Source of the DNA: Lanius collurio
Lineage: Eukaryota > Chordata > Aves > Passeriformes > Laniidae
Assembly (NCBI GenBank): GCA_020086605.1
Contig: JACBWW010000044.1
Span: forward strand, 6,611,337-6,675,336
Direction of reading: 5' to 3'
Length of the DNA: 64,000 nucleotides
This document shows positions 20,989 through 34,450 of this stretch, piece by piece; the first letter of the stretch is position 1; every line of letters begins with the position of its first letter. Position numbers and translations under genes: made by a program. Under the pieces are notes generated by a model. It made no database searches and was not told where the DNA came from. It saw only the letters and a list, made by a program, of their open reading frames with translations.

Positions 20989-20994
20989 AGCCTG

Positions 20995-21668
20995 TCCAAA
21001 ATTTTGTTTGGGCAACAATTTTATCCTGTGAAATGACCTTAAGTATTTTGTCTTAAATATATGTCGCTCTGCCCTGAAAGCTTCTGTTTTAACTTCTTGA
21101 AGTAATCAGATAACCTAGGATAGACCTAAGTGTATTGTGTTCAAGCCCCAAGAAAATACCAAGTTCAGTCCTGGTACTGTATCTCTAAACCTCAGAAACA
21201 TATTTGCACATTATTCTGTAAGCCCCTATGAAATATAGGATATAAATACATTCGTCTTAAGCTAGGCAGTAATCAGCCCATAGCAGTGGCACTCTTGAAC
21301 TCATATTTAGCTCTGCTGAACTGGAATCAAGAATTTAATGTTGAATTAGGATTTTGAATTTAATGTACAATGCTTCTGTGACTGGCTTTCAGCAGTGGGA
21401 CACATTTCCCAAAGAGAGATGAGGATCTTCTGTGCCTCCAGTCAATGGTCTTGTGGAAACTAATTGAAATATTGCCACACCCGTGACAGATTTCAGACAA
21501 TTCACCGTTATCATAATAAATAATAAATATCAAAGGTGTGTCTTTCATGAAGAGCTGCTACCTATTACAAGAGTAACTTCCCATGTTCTGTTTAAATACA
21601 AACCAAACATTTGCATTAAACTTACATAAAAGTAGAAGTACCAGTTCAGCTCACCTGTAGGCACACTT
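20995..21668. other. Non-coding gap
   Basis: AT-rich sequence between ERV2 and the next solo LTR, with no recognisable feature. Confidence 0.4.
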
Positions 21669-21673
21669 GGTTT

Positions 21674-22128
21674 ATGCTGGGTGGGTGTGTTGGTGTGATG
21701 ACCCACCCTTAAGGGCAAGGAAGCACCTAAGAAGGGAGAAAAAACTTGACAATATCAACTCCAGAAACAACGTACAATGAACTAACCATTACCCAATTTT
21801 CCCATCCCCCTGTAGCTGCTAAGGCTGATGAAGGTAGAGAAATTGGGAATAAAACTAAGCATGGGAAGAAGGCAGGAAGTGGTGGGAGGGCTTTGTAAGA
21901 TTCGGCTCTAATTCTCACTGTCCTACTCTGATTTGATTGTTAATAAATAAGCAAATTCCCCAAGTTGAGCCTGTTTTGCCCATGAGATAATTAGTGAGCG
22001 ATTTCTCCTTGCCCTTATCTTGACCCACAAGCCTCTTTTGATATTTTCTCTCCCTCCCAAGTGAGGAAGGAGATTGATAGAGTGGCTCTGGTGGGCACCT
22101 ATGATCCAGCCGTGGTCAGCCCACCACA
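21674..22128 (+). mobile_element. Solo LTR, ERVL-like, 5-bp TSD
   Basis: The sequence ends GGTCAGCCCACCACA at 22128 and contains AATAAA at about 21943, followed by the motif CCCCAAGTTGAGCCTG. It is flanked by GGTTT at 21669-21673 and 22129-22133. The first TG is at 21675, one base inside the duplication, so the left end is uncertain by a base. The layout resembles a common avian ERVL-type LTR. It reads left to right. Confidence 0.75.
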
Positions 22129-23519
22129 GGTTTTCACCAGTGAGCTGCCTTTTGCCATTCCACACAGTGTGATGCTGCACATGGCTGTAAGCACACCCAC
22201 CACAATTGAAATGTTATTTTTGCACCAGTCCATAGCCTTTCTCTTCTGATGTGTCATGATCATTTCTGCCAGATACTGATATGTAAGTGGTTTCTTAGTG
22301 CCCTAAGGCAGCAAAGGCATTTAAGGTAACTGAAGACTGGAAATACTTCTAAACTCAGAAACTTTCACTTAAGCTTCATTATTCATTGAGCTGTCCTGCC
22401 AAACCAGCAAAAGCTCACAAAAATATGACAAACTAGCTCCTTGACATTAAAGATTGTGACAGGGACCAGTTTCTTTAATCCCTGTGATCCTGACACAAAT
22501 TCATGGGGGTACACCACAGTTCTTGTAGCACCAGTGCCAGGATCTGCTGTTCTGCAGAAAATATGGTAATTAAGAAATCCCTGTTGGAGACAGACTGTGA
22601 GTAAAATACCTCAACACGTTTTCCCTTGAGGGACTTTTTGATATACTCTGATTTAAGATTGTCAATAAAAACTTACTGGTATCTTTGTAAGGGGGTTCAA
22701 GAGAGTAAATTCTACCATGCAAATCAATTCTATATACTCTTGCAGTCCCTATGAAAGCCAGTAGGGAAATGCTTACCACAGGAATTGATTTGTCACTAGA
22801 TAGTCTTTTGAAGGGATGTATTGATATACAGACCAAGATATCTCTGAAAATTCCCTGCACTGCGAGAGAGGTGATGAAGGAAAAATGAACAGACAAAGCA
22901 CAGTCAATGTGAAATAGAAGTTCAAAATAAGAACCTGTTGAAATCCCTCGAAGTACAAATGAGAACAGGAAATACAGATGTTAGTAAAGACAGAAGGGAA
23001 AAAGAGTCTAAATACTGCAAAATTTATGCTGTACTCACAAACTCAGATTAGGATAAATTCAACATTTTCCCATGGAACTGAGAAATAATAGAAGATATTA
23101 ATGAATATAAATATATGATCTTTAAAGTTTTTCATTTAAAAAGCAATGGCAACTACTTCTAGAATAAAAATACCATTGTTGGCAAAAACAAAATCACTAC
23201 ACCTTTTCTTCTAATATCCTAAATACTAAACAAGAAAGCCAAAGCTCATTTAAACTGACCGGATTTGAATTTTTTTTCTTTTATCAAACACAATGTCCCA
23301 GCAGAACAGGAAAGATTCAGTTCCTAGTCCTTCCCCTCCCAAAATAAGACAACTCAGCAGAATGTGGAGATGGGGGACTGGTGTGGTGCTGGTTTGTGTG
23401 CAGGAGGAGAAATAGGGATATTGCCAGCAATCTCCACCTAGGATAAGCCTGAGGCTGAGAAGAAGCCCCTTCCAAATAAAATCTCATTGAAACCACTTGT
23501 AAAAGGAGTTGGTTTATGT

Positions 23520-23566
23520 GGGGAAAAAAAAAAGAAAAAAGAAAGAAAAAGAAAAAAAGAAAGCCA
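23520..23566. repeat. Polypurine (A/G) tract
   Basis: About 45 bases made of A runs with interspersed G. Confidence 0.8.
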
Positions 23567-23947
23567 TTTTTCCTAAGAAGTGTTTCTTGAAGACTCCCAA
23601 GTCAGTTTCAACCTCAAGTCAGCTTTAAAAACAGGATGGTGAATTGCAGTGCCCTGCAGGACTTCAGGCTGCAGTACTGCAGCAGTAAGAAAGAAAAACA
23701 GGACTGACGAAGATATGCTTCAAAGAGAACCCCCCAAACACTCTCAGCATTTTTTATAAGTGTTTCATCTCTACAGCAGAATTCAGCTATCAGGGTATCC
23801 CTTGCATTGTTTCTACACTATATTTGTAATTCAACTCACTGGACACTTCCACAGTAGACGCTTGTCCTGCTGTGTACGGTCCGTGAAACAAAAGTGTATG
23901 ATGTTATGGGGACTGAAAGATGAATTTTAATTTCACTTCTGTGGGCC

Positions 23948-24013
23948 ATTCAGTTAAGAGTTGGACTCAGTCATCCTTGTGAGTCCCTTCCAACTCAGAA
24001 TATTCTGTGATTC
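23948..24013 (+). repeat. CR1 3' tail fragment
   Basis: GAGTCCCTTCCAACTCAGAA followed by TATTCTGTGATTC matches the 3' terminus of avian CR1 in the sense direction. Only about 65 bp remain. Confidence 0.75.
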
Positions 24014-24129
24014 ATTAAAGTATTGGTAGATTTGTGAGAAGATGCCCTATTGTTAAGAGATAAATAGCAAGTAAATGAAAAGGGACTAGTGTAACTATCT
24101 TAGGAGTTGATCCTTTTTTGACCATGTTA

Positions 24130-24180
24130 GGGAGTTCCAGAGGTGCCATTCAGCCTGAAGGGTTTTTTGATTCTATGACA
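24130..24180 (+). repeat. Degenerate CR1 3' tail
   Basis: TTCCAGAGGTGCCATTCAGC and TTGATTCTATGAC resemble the CR1 3' end but are strongly diverged. Confidence 0.4.
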
Positions 24181-24599
24181 AATTCCAAACAAGCAAAAAT
24201 TATGATGGCCTTTTAGCATGTAACTGCAGGTACTGTAGTGTGCAGTAACAGCTTTCAAAACCAGGTTTTCCTTAGTGAAATGCCTAAGCACTTGTTCAGC
24301 TGAATTGCATAAATGAGAGGCCTGAGGCTTCTCTGCCTAAAGCTGTCCTGTTGGTGGTGTTAAACCTGAGTCCTCATGACCACTCACTGAAGTCCAAGGC
24401 TAAATCCTACCCACAAATTCAAAACCAGAGCATGGAAATATCTTCTCAGGCTTGAACGTAATGTGCACTAGACTACATTAGGTCAAGGTCACTCAGTTCA
24501 AGGCAGCATAGATTCAAACTGTTTCTGAAAATTATTTTTCCACATTTATTTTTCTTTTCCCTGTACCAACATTTGCACAGCTGATGTGCTAGAACAGGG

Positions 24600-24641
24600 G
24601 TTTTTTTTGTTTGTTTGTTTGTTTTTGTTTTTTTTTTAAAT
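24600..24641. repeat. T-rich (TTTG)n simple repeat
   Basis: T runs with four or five GTTT units. Confidence 0.85.
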
Positions 24642-27600
24642 AAAGTTCATTTTTATGCCTGATGATTTCTCTGATCTAGCTCAGCATGGGGTCATGAAAG
24701 GTGTATGGAAGAAACATGGAAGCTGTAGGAATGATTTTCCAAGTCAAACAAGGAGCAGAAATCCCATCTACCGTGTAGTCTCAGCACCAGGCAGGTGTCC
24801 TGTCTATGTACTCTCCCTCCACTGTTTGGTGCCTCTCTGGAAGAAGATGAACAGGACAATACTAGCTTCTCTACTTCACTCCTGTTCAAAATTCCCACGT
24901 GGAATTTTAATTTTTGTGTTGGCACTTCATTGAAAATGAGCAATATACTGTTGTATAAGTAAAAGTGAGAATTAATATGTAATAAAGAATTCTGTGTTTA
25001 AGTTACTCCTTTTGCCTTTCTTGTCCCTGTGCAAGGCTGAGTAGGTAACTTGCTGAGCTCAGGCAGCAATTAAATAAAGAGCAGGTGATGGAAGAGTATG
25101 TGTCTAGAAAATCACCCTTCTCCACTCTCTTTTTTGATTATTCCTTCCTTGTGCTTCTGTGGTAGTTACAGAGCAGATCAGTGACCTCAGGATTGCTGTA
25201 ACTGCTTACAGGTCTCTACAGAAGGCCACTGCAGAAGGGGTGGCCTCACTTCAGCTCAAACGATCTTTGAGAAATAAATTAAAACTCACAAACAAAGTTC
25301 TTTTCCCTCCAGAAGCCATCCACATGTCCTGCGCTGTATGCCAGCCTGAAATAGTGGTTATGCCTCTTCATTTCTGCTTTGAAAAGCCTGTGCTACGTCA
25401 AGCTCCACACCCACAAATGCTGGTAGTGAGTGGGCAGTTTGCACACAAGCAGTTTACAGGTGCACTTTGCAATGGTGTGCATTGTGTGGGCCACGGGAGG
25501 AGGTAATGCAGAAAGAGTCACACATGCCCTGACTGCCCTGCAGTTACTGAGAGGGCTATGGAAAATTCTTCAAAAGTAAAAAAACCTTGCACATTTCAAA
25601 AGCTGTAGCTTGAGCAGATCACAGCAGGTGTATGTCACCTCTCAAAGACATCACTACTATGCTATTTCAATTCATTTGTGAGCTGCCTTTACAAGCCTTC
25701 CACACATCATGGACCACATTTGGACATCATGTTGCCTCCCTCCCCCTTTTCTGCTGCAACTGCATTGTAGATACCTCCAACAGAGATCAGTTGTGGTACA
25801 ACTAATTACATCTTGAAATTAGCTGTGCTCATTTTTAGATTTTGCTAATTTAATATCCTTGTTGTAGGCACAGAAACCACACTGAGAAATAGAAAGCCTG
25901 TTAGATAAGTTCACCTAAGATATGGCTAAAAGACTTAATGGTACACATCAAAGGCTGAGAGAAAATCTTCCATCTAAAGGCTCGGAACAAGAAATGAAAC
26001 ACTGTCTTTTGGTTTTTTCAGCTGAAGGAAATGAGTGGCTAATTGCAAGTTTCTGTTGGCATTTCAAAATGAAAATACCAGAAATGATCAGGAGGAAGGA
26101 TAGTGAGAGTTTTGTTTGTACAGGCCTGGTGAGAGTCCGTGGAAGTCACAGGGAATCTGTCCTTCACACCAGAGCCTGTCTCTCTGCCCAGCAATCACCC
26201 TGAGCCACACGATTGAATCACATCACTTATCTTCCTTGGTTACTGCTAGAGTGGATTGAGATAACTGCTTTTCTTTCTTCCATCAAACAAACAAAAAAAA
26301 AAACCCACCCAAACAAGAAAAAAACCAAAACAGTCTCTGCCTTGAGGCTGAGGACTAGGTGCTTAAAAACTGCCAGTCCTTTCTTTGTGAAAGAGAATTA
26401 TTTTATGAAGTCTAATATTATGTTTGTACTATGTTCAGGGGATTATTTAATAGCAGTATAAACCTGCAACATAGCATTCAAATATATTTGAAATGTGTAC
26501 ATCCCTTTTAAAATGAAAACATGGCCATTGAGAGCAATACATAGGTTTATAACCAACAGCTCTAACACTTATTCTGTGTAAAAAATCAGGGCAGCTTCAG
26601 GCTGAATTTTTCTCTCATTAGTATGCTGGCTCCTTGAATGTAAAATAACTCAGTCTTTATGCCAAAATTCAATGTTTTTTTCACAGTACTAAAGGATTAC
26701 AAAGTTGTATTTTTCAGGTATTCAAAAACCTGAAAATATAAACCCCTGAAACTCAAAGTCTATTTTTAAAATTGTGAATTGCAAACATTTGAGTTTAAAA
26801 CATTTTTATGTCTATGATGCAAATAAATCAGATCTAGGAGAAATAATGATTATAACTGAGGGTGAAACTATTTTCTTTCACCCAGAAGTGTACATATCTT
26901 GTTAACAGTAAACGTATCAGGAAGGGAAAATATTGTTGAGTTTTGGGGAGAGGTTTGTTTGGTTTTTTTTTCCTAAAAGAATGAAATGTTTGTCCTTTTT
27001 TTTTCCCCACTGCATACTAGCACTGAAACAATCAATGCACAGAAGATTCCTTTGAAGTGTTCCCCTTTAGATATCATTAGATGGTACCATGTCACCGATT
27101 CCTTTCACTGAATAAAACAGTGATTTGAAGAGATTCTCTTATTGTAACAGAATTTTGTTCTGTTATGTTACTCTGTGATGCTTATATTTATACCTGTGTT
27201 TTAAAAATTCAGTGATGCAGCAGGAATATGAGGCTGAAATAAAGGACAAGTGGGATCATTGAGATGGGGGACCTAAGCCTTCATTTTGATTCAAGGAAGC
27301 AACAATCTCTGGTTAAGGTAAACTGAGGGCTCCAATCAGACACCAGCCATACAAGAGCCGAGCTTTTGGTGGAAATCAAACCAACTGTATCATCTCTAAG
27401 TGAACCTAAAAAATACATGCCGGGGGAAGCACATGTAACCCAGCTTTAATGATATTTTCATTATAGTCATGTCCAATATGACATGGATAATTTTCTTTCT
27501 GGAGGAACCAAGCCCAAAATTTTACACAACCTAAACGAAAAATGGGACTGTTTTAACCTGTTTAGAAGATTTCATGCTGCAGATTGCTGACCTGACACAC

Positions 27601-30600
27601 ATTGTGTGTGGTATGATAAAGAAACAACAGTAAGGATTCAATTTCAAGTCTCCTTGTGCAGAGGAATTCAAAGCTGGCTATTCTGAGACTAATATGCATA
27701 GTCAGATTAATGATTTAGTGACAATGCAGAGGTAAGATGCTCTCAATTTCCATAGGTAAGGGGGAGAAATGGGCACGGAACACCTGTCAATAAGTGTAGC
27801 TCCCTGTCTCATACACCACAAGCCTCCTTCATTACTCAGCTCTTTCTGGTACTGCTCTCCTCTGAGATGGCAGTGTAAGAATTCATCAAACATATTAAAA
27901 AATGGAATTTTTTTAAATACATCATTACTACTTTACTACATGGCTACCATTTCATAAATACTTCATTCATTTGTGTTCCAAAGTGATTTATACACATCTC
28001 TCACAAACATCTTTTGACTGGAGTTCTGTCATCAAAAAAGGACTATCCTTGCTCTGCTGTTAATACCTTCCAGGTCATAGAAGGAAAAGGCTTTGAATTA
28101 AGGTCTGCTGATTAAATCTAAAGACTTTTATGCTACTATAACCAGTAAGAATATTTGCTGAATCATAATTAGGTTTCAAAGATTTACACTTGGATTTTCC
28201 AACAGATTTCTCTCCACTAACGTGGCATCTGCCCTTAAATTTGCCCTCACGGCCACGTGAGAGCACATATGTCAATGCTTGAGGCTCTCCCCTCCACCCA
28301 GAATGTTTGCAAGGCAGACACCTATTGAACTACTGTAATGTGATTTTTATATCTTGCTGTAGCAGCAGCCATCAATTGACTGTAGATCACAGACTATAAA
28401 CTCTGTTTATTACTTGAAAAGTTGTAAGTGTAAGCACCATTTATCCAATCTCTCTAGATATTTCAACACAGAAAAAAACCTGAAGCTCTAAAGGAAACCC
28501 AGGCTCTGGAATCACATCAGCCCCCTGACCTCACCAGAGAACTCTGTCAATTCTACCAGTCCCTCTTGTGCAACAACAGCTCTCTGTCTCCTCAAGGCAC
28601 TATGCTGCACTATACAGCATTTGAGTTCCTGTAAGAAAAAAAGAGCCAAAGACAGGATAGTCAACATAAAATCTCCATTCTCTTGGTCTCGTTATGTAAG
28701 ATTTTGATGTCACTGTGGAAAACTCTGTTCAGAGATTAATGCTACCAGGTGATTTTCTAAGTACCAGAAAGTTTCTCTGGATACCCTCACTCATTAGATG
28801 CTGTTTACTCTCATAGCATTTATGCCACTGCTGTAGTTGTTAAATCACGCCTGTTGGTATCTCTTGGTACCTCGGGATACTCTGTGCAATGTGGAGGGAG
28901 GCAGATAGAGTCCCACCATCCTGGTTGACTGAGTTCACTGTGCTGCTGTGTGAAGAATCCTGTGCTAGCCAGTTTGCTGTGAAATCATTCTTAGCTGAAT
29001 CCACATTGATGTAAAATGCAAGTGAAAGCATTCATTGCATTCAATAGAGAAGCAGCTACAGAGACTTCAGAATGTAGGAAAAATCACTTTTGAACTAGTT
29101 ATGGCTAAATTCAAACAGAAGTGGTACTGCTCCCCCACTGGCAGACTGACTCATCACTTTTCCTAACACATTCTTTGCTAGAGAATCTCTGCTTACTCAT
29201 TTTAGTGAGTATAAGTCTGTTTCTTATGGCACATTCTGATTTGTACCACCAATGTGGCCTTCTGAAGACCTGTAGGACTGTGACAGACTGGATCTTTCTT
29301 TACAAGCCTTGGTCATTCCTTTGTGTTAAAGAAATTATCTGTCTTCCTCCCAGCTGAAATAGTTTCACTTTCTTCAGGGAGTCAAGTTTTTTTAATCCAG
29401 GTGTCAATTTCTATGTTTGGTTAATTAACTCTCTGACCTAACAAATTAAAATCTTTCCTTTCAGTAAGTAACTCTAGATCCTTTCCTGTGAAATGTCTTT
29501 GCTGCTAAACCTCTTGTGAATCACTCTGTCAGGACAACTGATTTGGGGTGATCCCCACAAACACCTCACATCTGAGCACTGAATGCAATGTCCACTCCAT
29601 TTATGGTACTCCATGGTCCTTTTGTCATCCACACCTGATTTTTCCCTTTACAGAAGCGTCATTCCTTCAGAAACAGTGTCAAAGTATAACTGAGGAGGTA
29701 CACTAATGGTTACCTTCCACAGGGTTCAAACTCAGCCAGCTGGAAGTTAAGCAGTATTAGAGATAAGATCTCCTTGTTCTCTTCCATTTTTACCTCTCTG
29801 TGTTTCTTACTAAATGGTACCTGTGCACACCATCACATGTGTTTTGATTTCTTGGCTTTGTGTTACCTTTTTTCTTATGAGAGATATGAGCTTCAGGTGT
29901 GTTAAAAGACATTAGGCTTCTATGGAAATACAAGAATTTTAGCTGTAAAAGGAGTAGTGTCTCTGTCTTGAAGAATGTCGTCTTTTATGCCCCATGGCTC
30001 ACATCTAATTAGTGTTCTTTTCCAGTATCCTTTTCCTTATTTTGAAAATTAATAGACTTCGTCATGCACTGGGTAGCTAGGAGGAAGCAGAGGGTCACTA
30101 AAGAGATGATCTGAAATATTCCAGCCTGCCCTTAGGATGTATCCAAAGGTACTACAAAGCATCAGCAGTGTAAGAGGAATTAAAACCAACTCCCCTAAAC
30201 AAGAGTGAAGTAAGGAGCACAAAGATGTTAAAAATCAATGTGCTGTACCTCCTGCTACCAACTAGCTTGGTCAACTCTGTACTGATGTGCTGGCTGCTAC
30301 TGGATAGCTCATAAAAGCTCACCATCACAAAGGGTAAACTCTGTGCTACAAGTAAGTTAAAAAAACTAGAATAGTGCTGAATTTTTAATGAGGAGGTCCA
30401 GAGAAGTGAACAGTGAGCAGACCTGCTCACTGCCTGTTCAGCCATTAGAGAAAGGTAATTCCTATGACAGGGCACTTTGCCAGCTTGGACTTACCTGGCC
30501 CAGCCATTTTGGAGGACTTAGGACCATTTCAGAGTAGCCATGTCTCACTCTTGCTGCTGCTCCTTGGAACAGGCAGCAGCTGATAGAATCTTGCAGAACA

Positions 30601-32600
30601 GATAATAAAAGAAAAGGGCAAGTGTGGTGGGTTCTGCTGGTACACATGCATGTTAAAACACAGAGACCTCCTCTGGGGGCAAAAGTGGCATTTTCAGACA
30701 TCAAGCACAAAGGTAAATACTGTCAGGGGAAGGAGTGGCACTTCTCAGAATTGCCTGGTGGGAGAATTTAGGTGGAAATTACTAGATGAAAGTTACTAAG
30801 TGAAGAAAGAATGATGCTCACAAATTCTAAATTTCCCAATAAAAGCCAATTTTCAGAATACTTTGGGGGAAAAAAACATTTGGATGGTATTTCCTGAAGA
30901 ATTTGATTGTATTTTCTTTGTTGTAAAAGATTTGCAAGAATTATTTGCTTAGCTACAGCTTGGCTCTATTTTAACATACCTTGGCATCTGGCACCACATG
31001 ACTATCCCACTCAGAAAAATAATGGGGAAAAAAAAACCTCAGCTATCAAGTTTTAGCAAATTACTGTATTTTTCCTCAGTGCTTTCCTCTCTCACTCTCT
31101 CTGTCCCTGATAAGAGCAAAAATCTTTATATTCTCCCAGCTGCTGCTCAGCACATCCTGACCTACAATGAGAGTATTGGTATAGGTCACTAAAAAACTTA
31201 GAGATTTGGATGAAGCACAAAAATTGCCAAATTCTTGACAAATTTGTTGTGTGTTTGATTATTTTCATTATGCCTTTAATCAATCTATTTGTATGCAGCC
31301 TTACTCAGACATAATAATAGAACTGTGTTTATTATAGATTAACAGGAATTTTGTCAAACCTGAACAGAATATGAAGCAAAAGTGTCATCAGGTACAGCAT
31401 GACTAGTTTCAACTTCACATTTAAAGTAACTTGTACAACAGTGTAGCAAAAGACACATTCCTGCACCGGAAAATGCTTTACAAGCATGGTAGTACTTTTT
31501 CTCACAATTATCTCATGCTTGTCACAAAAAACTTAGACTGTCTGAGAAAGGAAACGTTCTAGGGTGTATGATCTGTCATTAATTTTACCAGCTTCTAAAA
31601 TTCTTCACTTCTTCTACTTCTAGAACGAGCTTTTTACTTCAGTAATTCAGAGCTTTCCTTTGAGGAAAAAAAAAGTAAAAACAGAAAAGAAAAAAAAAAA
31701 AAAAAAGAACAGAACAGCAACAACATCAAAACCAAAACCATCAATTCAGAATTACTACGTTTTGCATACTTCGGATTGGTTTTACCAAAATATTATAAAG
31801 AAATAATACAATAGCAGAATTAGGCAGAAGGAGACACAGAAGAGACAAAGATAACAAGAGAGGATTTTCACCTTTAAAAAAATTACCAAAAAGAGCAGAA
31901 ATTCACAGGAGTTCTAGACAGTTCCCATGGAGGGCCCAGAACTGTATGTTGCACGAAGGAGGAGGAAGTCAGACTGATGGAGGGATGAAGAGATAAAGAG
32001 CATATTTGAATCAAGTGCCTGGAAAGTCTTTATGCAGGAGCTGGGTCAGGGGGGACTTTAGCTAAATACCTGTTCTCCAGTGTGTTGACCTCCAGCACCA
32101 TGGCTGTTAGGGTCCCGAGATGTTCATGTGTGAACGATGATATCTTGGTGCGTAATTAGGAAGCAGAGTGATGGCTTAGCCACCGTGCATGTAACTGGTT
32201 TGCAAAGGAAGGAGCAGACCTGTGTTAAAGTGGTTTTCATGCCCTTACTACCCAAATAAGTTACACCTGTCCCCAGGCTGTGCTTTGCTTATTCAACATA
32301 CAGAAAAAGAAAAAAGTACTGTGTCTGTCATGACTGTACGCACTTCTGATGACATTCCTCTGAGGATGACCTGGTACACTGAGTTCCAGTGAGGGCATTG
32401 ATACATAATACAAAAAGATCCCAGTGGTTTCTAAAGGTGACAGCCAAGTGAATCTCATGAGCTCAGAAATGAACAGGGGAAATCTAGAAAAACAGTCCTT
32501 CAGCAAGTAATACAGCGTGTTTGTGCCAAACCTAAGGGCGCTGGAGATTGTGCTGAAATTCGTAACAGGAGTGTTGTTGAGAGGATACTGAAAGAAATAC

Positions 32601-34450
32601 TGAAAGACAAAGCTCAGTGAGGAGAATTGTCTGTGTGGGCAATAATTCAGCAGAAACAAGCAGTCTGCAGCCCCAGGAGCAGGGACACTGAGGGAGCTTG
32701 GGGTGCTGCAATGAGAGAGGCAGGAAACAAAGGATGGAGCAGCACCAAGGTGTTGTGGTCATGCTGTGTTTAAAACAATGCAGCCAACGGGAACTAAGCC
32801 AAAGGAAGAGTCCACACAGTGACCAAAAGTTGAACTTTGCCTAAGTAACTCAAAAATACATAGTGCTTTTCACACTCCCTCATATGTCAACAGAGTAAAA
32901 CCTGCATATGCATTACATGTGTGAATAAAGTCCCTCAAATTCCACCTGGTCATGAAATGACATTAGTTATAACTTTACCTTTTTCCCACTGTCAAGGTAA
33001 ACAATACATATGTGACTTAAGAGGGAAGGGAGGTCAGAGGAGACTCCACCTTTGGGAATCTTGAAGGGCTGTGCCCATCTCCTCCCCCATAAGGATGCCT
33101 ATGGGATATGCTTCATTCTTGTGGTGATACCACTGGCTCACCCTTTCTGATACCAGTGCCATGGCAATTTCTGACCCATATTCTGTCACAGCAATCAATA
33201 AATCACGCTGTTCGTGAGCTACCATATTGAACATGACCAGACTTGCAGCACTGAATTGGTTCTAATCACAAATGCAGCCCAGCCACATCCAGCCCCTCTC
33301 ATCTCTGAACTCCAGCTGGAACACAGGTGTTGGGGTTTGGGAGTTCCCTTTCTTTTCTCTTGAGGAATTTTGTCCCATACTATGTTACCAGGTCAACAAA
33401 TGGCTGGGTACTTGGGAGAAACAAAAGAACTGGCCACGGAGGGGAGGAGCCCATCTGGGGCTACTGTCCTCACCTGGGCGTGTGCCTGGGCCACGGGACT
33501 TGGTGTGGAGACGGGCAGACCACTCTCATCAGCACTGCGGGTTTTTCCTGCCGTTTTTTTCCCTCTCTGCTGGAGAAACCCCGGGATCCCAAACCTGTCC
33601 TTCCCTGCCTCGCTGGGAGCTGAGCTGCAGACCCTGCTGCCTCCAGCCTTTGCTACTCTGTAGCCCTGCCTGTCCGGCCTGCCGAGACCTCCGAGGATTT
33701 CCTACCACCGCTCCGCAGCTCGATACATCTCGCCTGCCACCCGAAACTTGTGCTCCTGCTGCTGCTCCAGCCTGCCTGGACAGGAGAGCCCAGACAGACC
33801 CCAGGATCAGCTGCCCAGGGAGGTTGGTGAAGCCGTTCTTCCATCCCTTTTCCCAGGATCTAAGCCGCCATTACCACGTGCTCCCGGAGCTCGCTCCGGA
33901 GCGCCCCCTGCAGCCGCGGGGGAACCATCGCACCTGCCCTGCTCACCGGGAGCCGCCAGCGCCCCTGCCGGCTGTGACTGGAACTGCACCAGAGGGGAAA
34001 GGGCCTGACCGCCGAGAGAGGCTGCACTGGGTTTGTGGTTCTGTTTGTTGTCACCACTATAGTTATTGTTGTTTGTTTGCCTGTTTATATATCTGTATTT
34101 TAGTAAAGAACTGTTATTCCTATTCTTTATATCTTTGCCTGAAAGCCCCTTAATTTCAAAATTACAATAATTCAGAGAGAAGGGGGTTGCATCCTTCACT
34201 TCAAGGGAGGCTCCTGTCTTCCTTAACAGACATCTGTCTTTTCAAACCAAGACAACAGGACAGGTGGTTCTGCCAAGTTTCATACTCTAAAAATATTTTC
34301 TGTGAAAGTGTAGGATTAAGTTCTTTCAGGTATTTGGACAGACAGATGATATACAGCTAAGAATGGGAAGGTCTTGCTGCCACTGGGCCCACTATGTCTT
34401 CAAATAAGGGGGCTTACCTTTCCTACATTTTTATGTGAGGGGAGAGAGCC
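32601..34450. repeat. Duplicated segment, copy A (interrupted by an LTR)
   Basis: From TGAAAGACAAAGCTCAG at 32601 the sequence aligns with 59061 onward. The first 250 bases carry about eleven substitutions (about 95% identity). Beyond about 32850 identity falls to roughly 70%. It can still be followed to the LTR at 33328 and again after it, for example GGACAGACAGATGATATAC near 34340 against a similar stretch near 59800. The unit belongs to no repeat family I recognise. It may be an old segmental duplication or an uncatalogued dispersed repeat. Confidence 0.75.
33328..34254 (+). mobile_element. Solo LTR (927 bp) inside duplicated segment, 5-bp TSD
   Basis: It begins TGTTGGGGTTTGGG and ends AAACCAAGACA, flanked by ACAGG at 33323-33327 and 34255-34259. 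It is G+C-rich in the centre. A TATATATC motif and an AGTAAA (possible variant poly-A signal) occur near 34090-34110. The homologous position in copy B (near 59730) has no insertion, which confirms it as a discrete mobile unit. A 5-bp duplication fits an ERVL-type element. A 293-codon open frame crosses the left boundary and is not a gene. Confidence 0.8.

Larger units (their letters stand above)
22134..32600. other. Long non-coding stretch
   Basis: About 10 kb of AT-rich DNA with short ORFs only, two small CR1 tails near 24 kb and simple repeats (purine tract near 23520, TTTG repeats near 24600, A run near 31690). Nothing else is recognised. Confidence 0.45.

Noticed and set aside
32532..32762. 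A minus-strand frame in the duplication core with a signal-peptide-like start and a splice-acceptor-like CTCTCATTGCAG
   Set aside because: Copy B has a stop in the same frame, and no further exon-like structure is visible.
33272..34153. A 293-codon plus-strand open frame
   Set aside because: It begins before and runs through the 927-bp LTR, is Pro/Cys/Leu-rich in a GC-rich block, and shows no domain. It is a by-product of composition.
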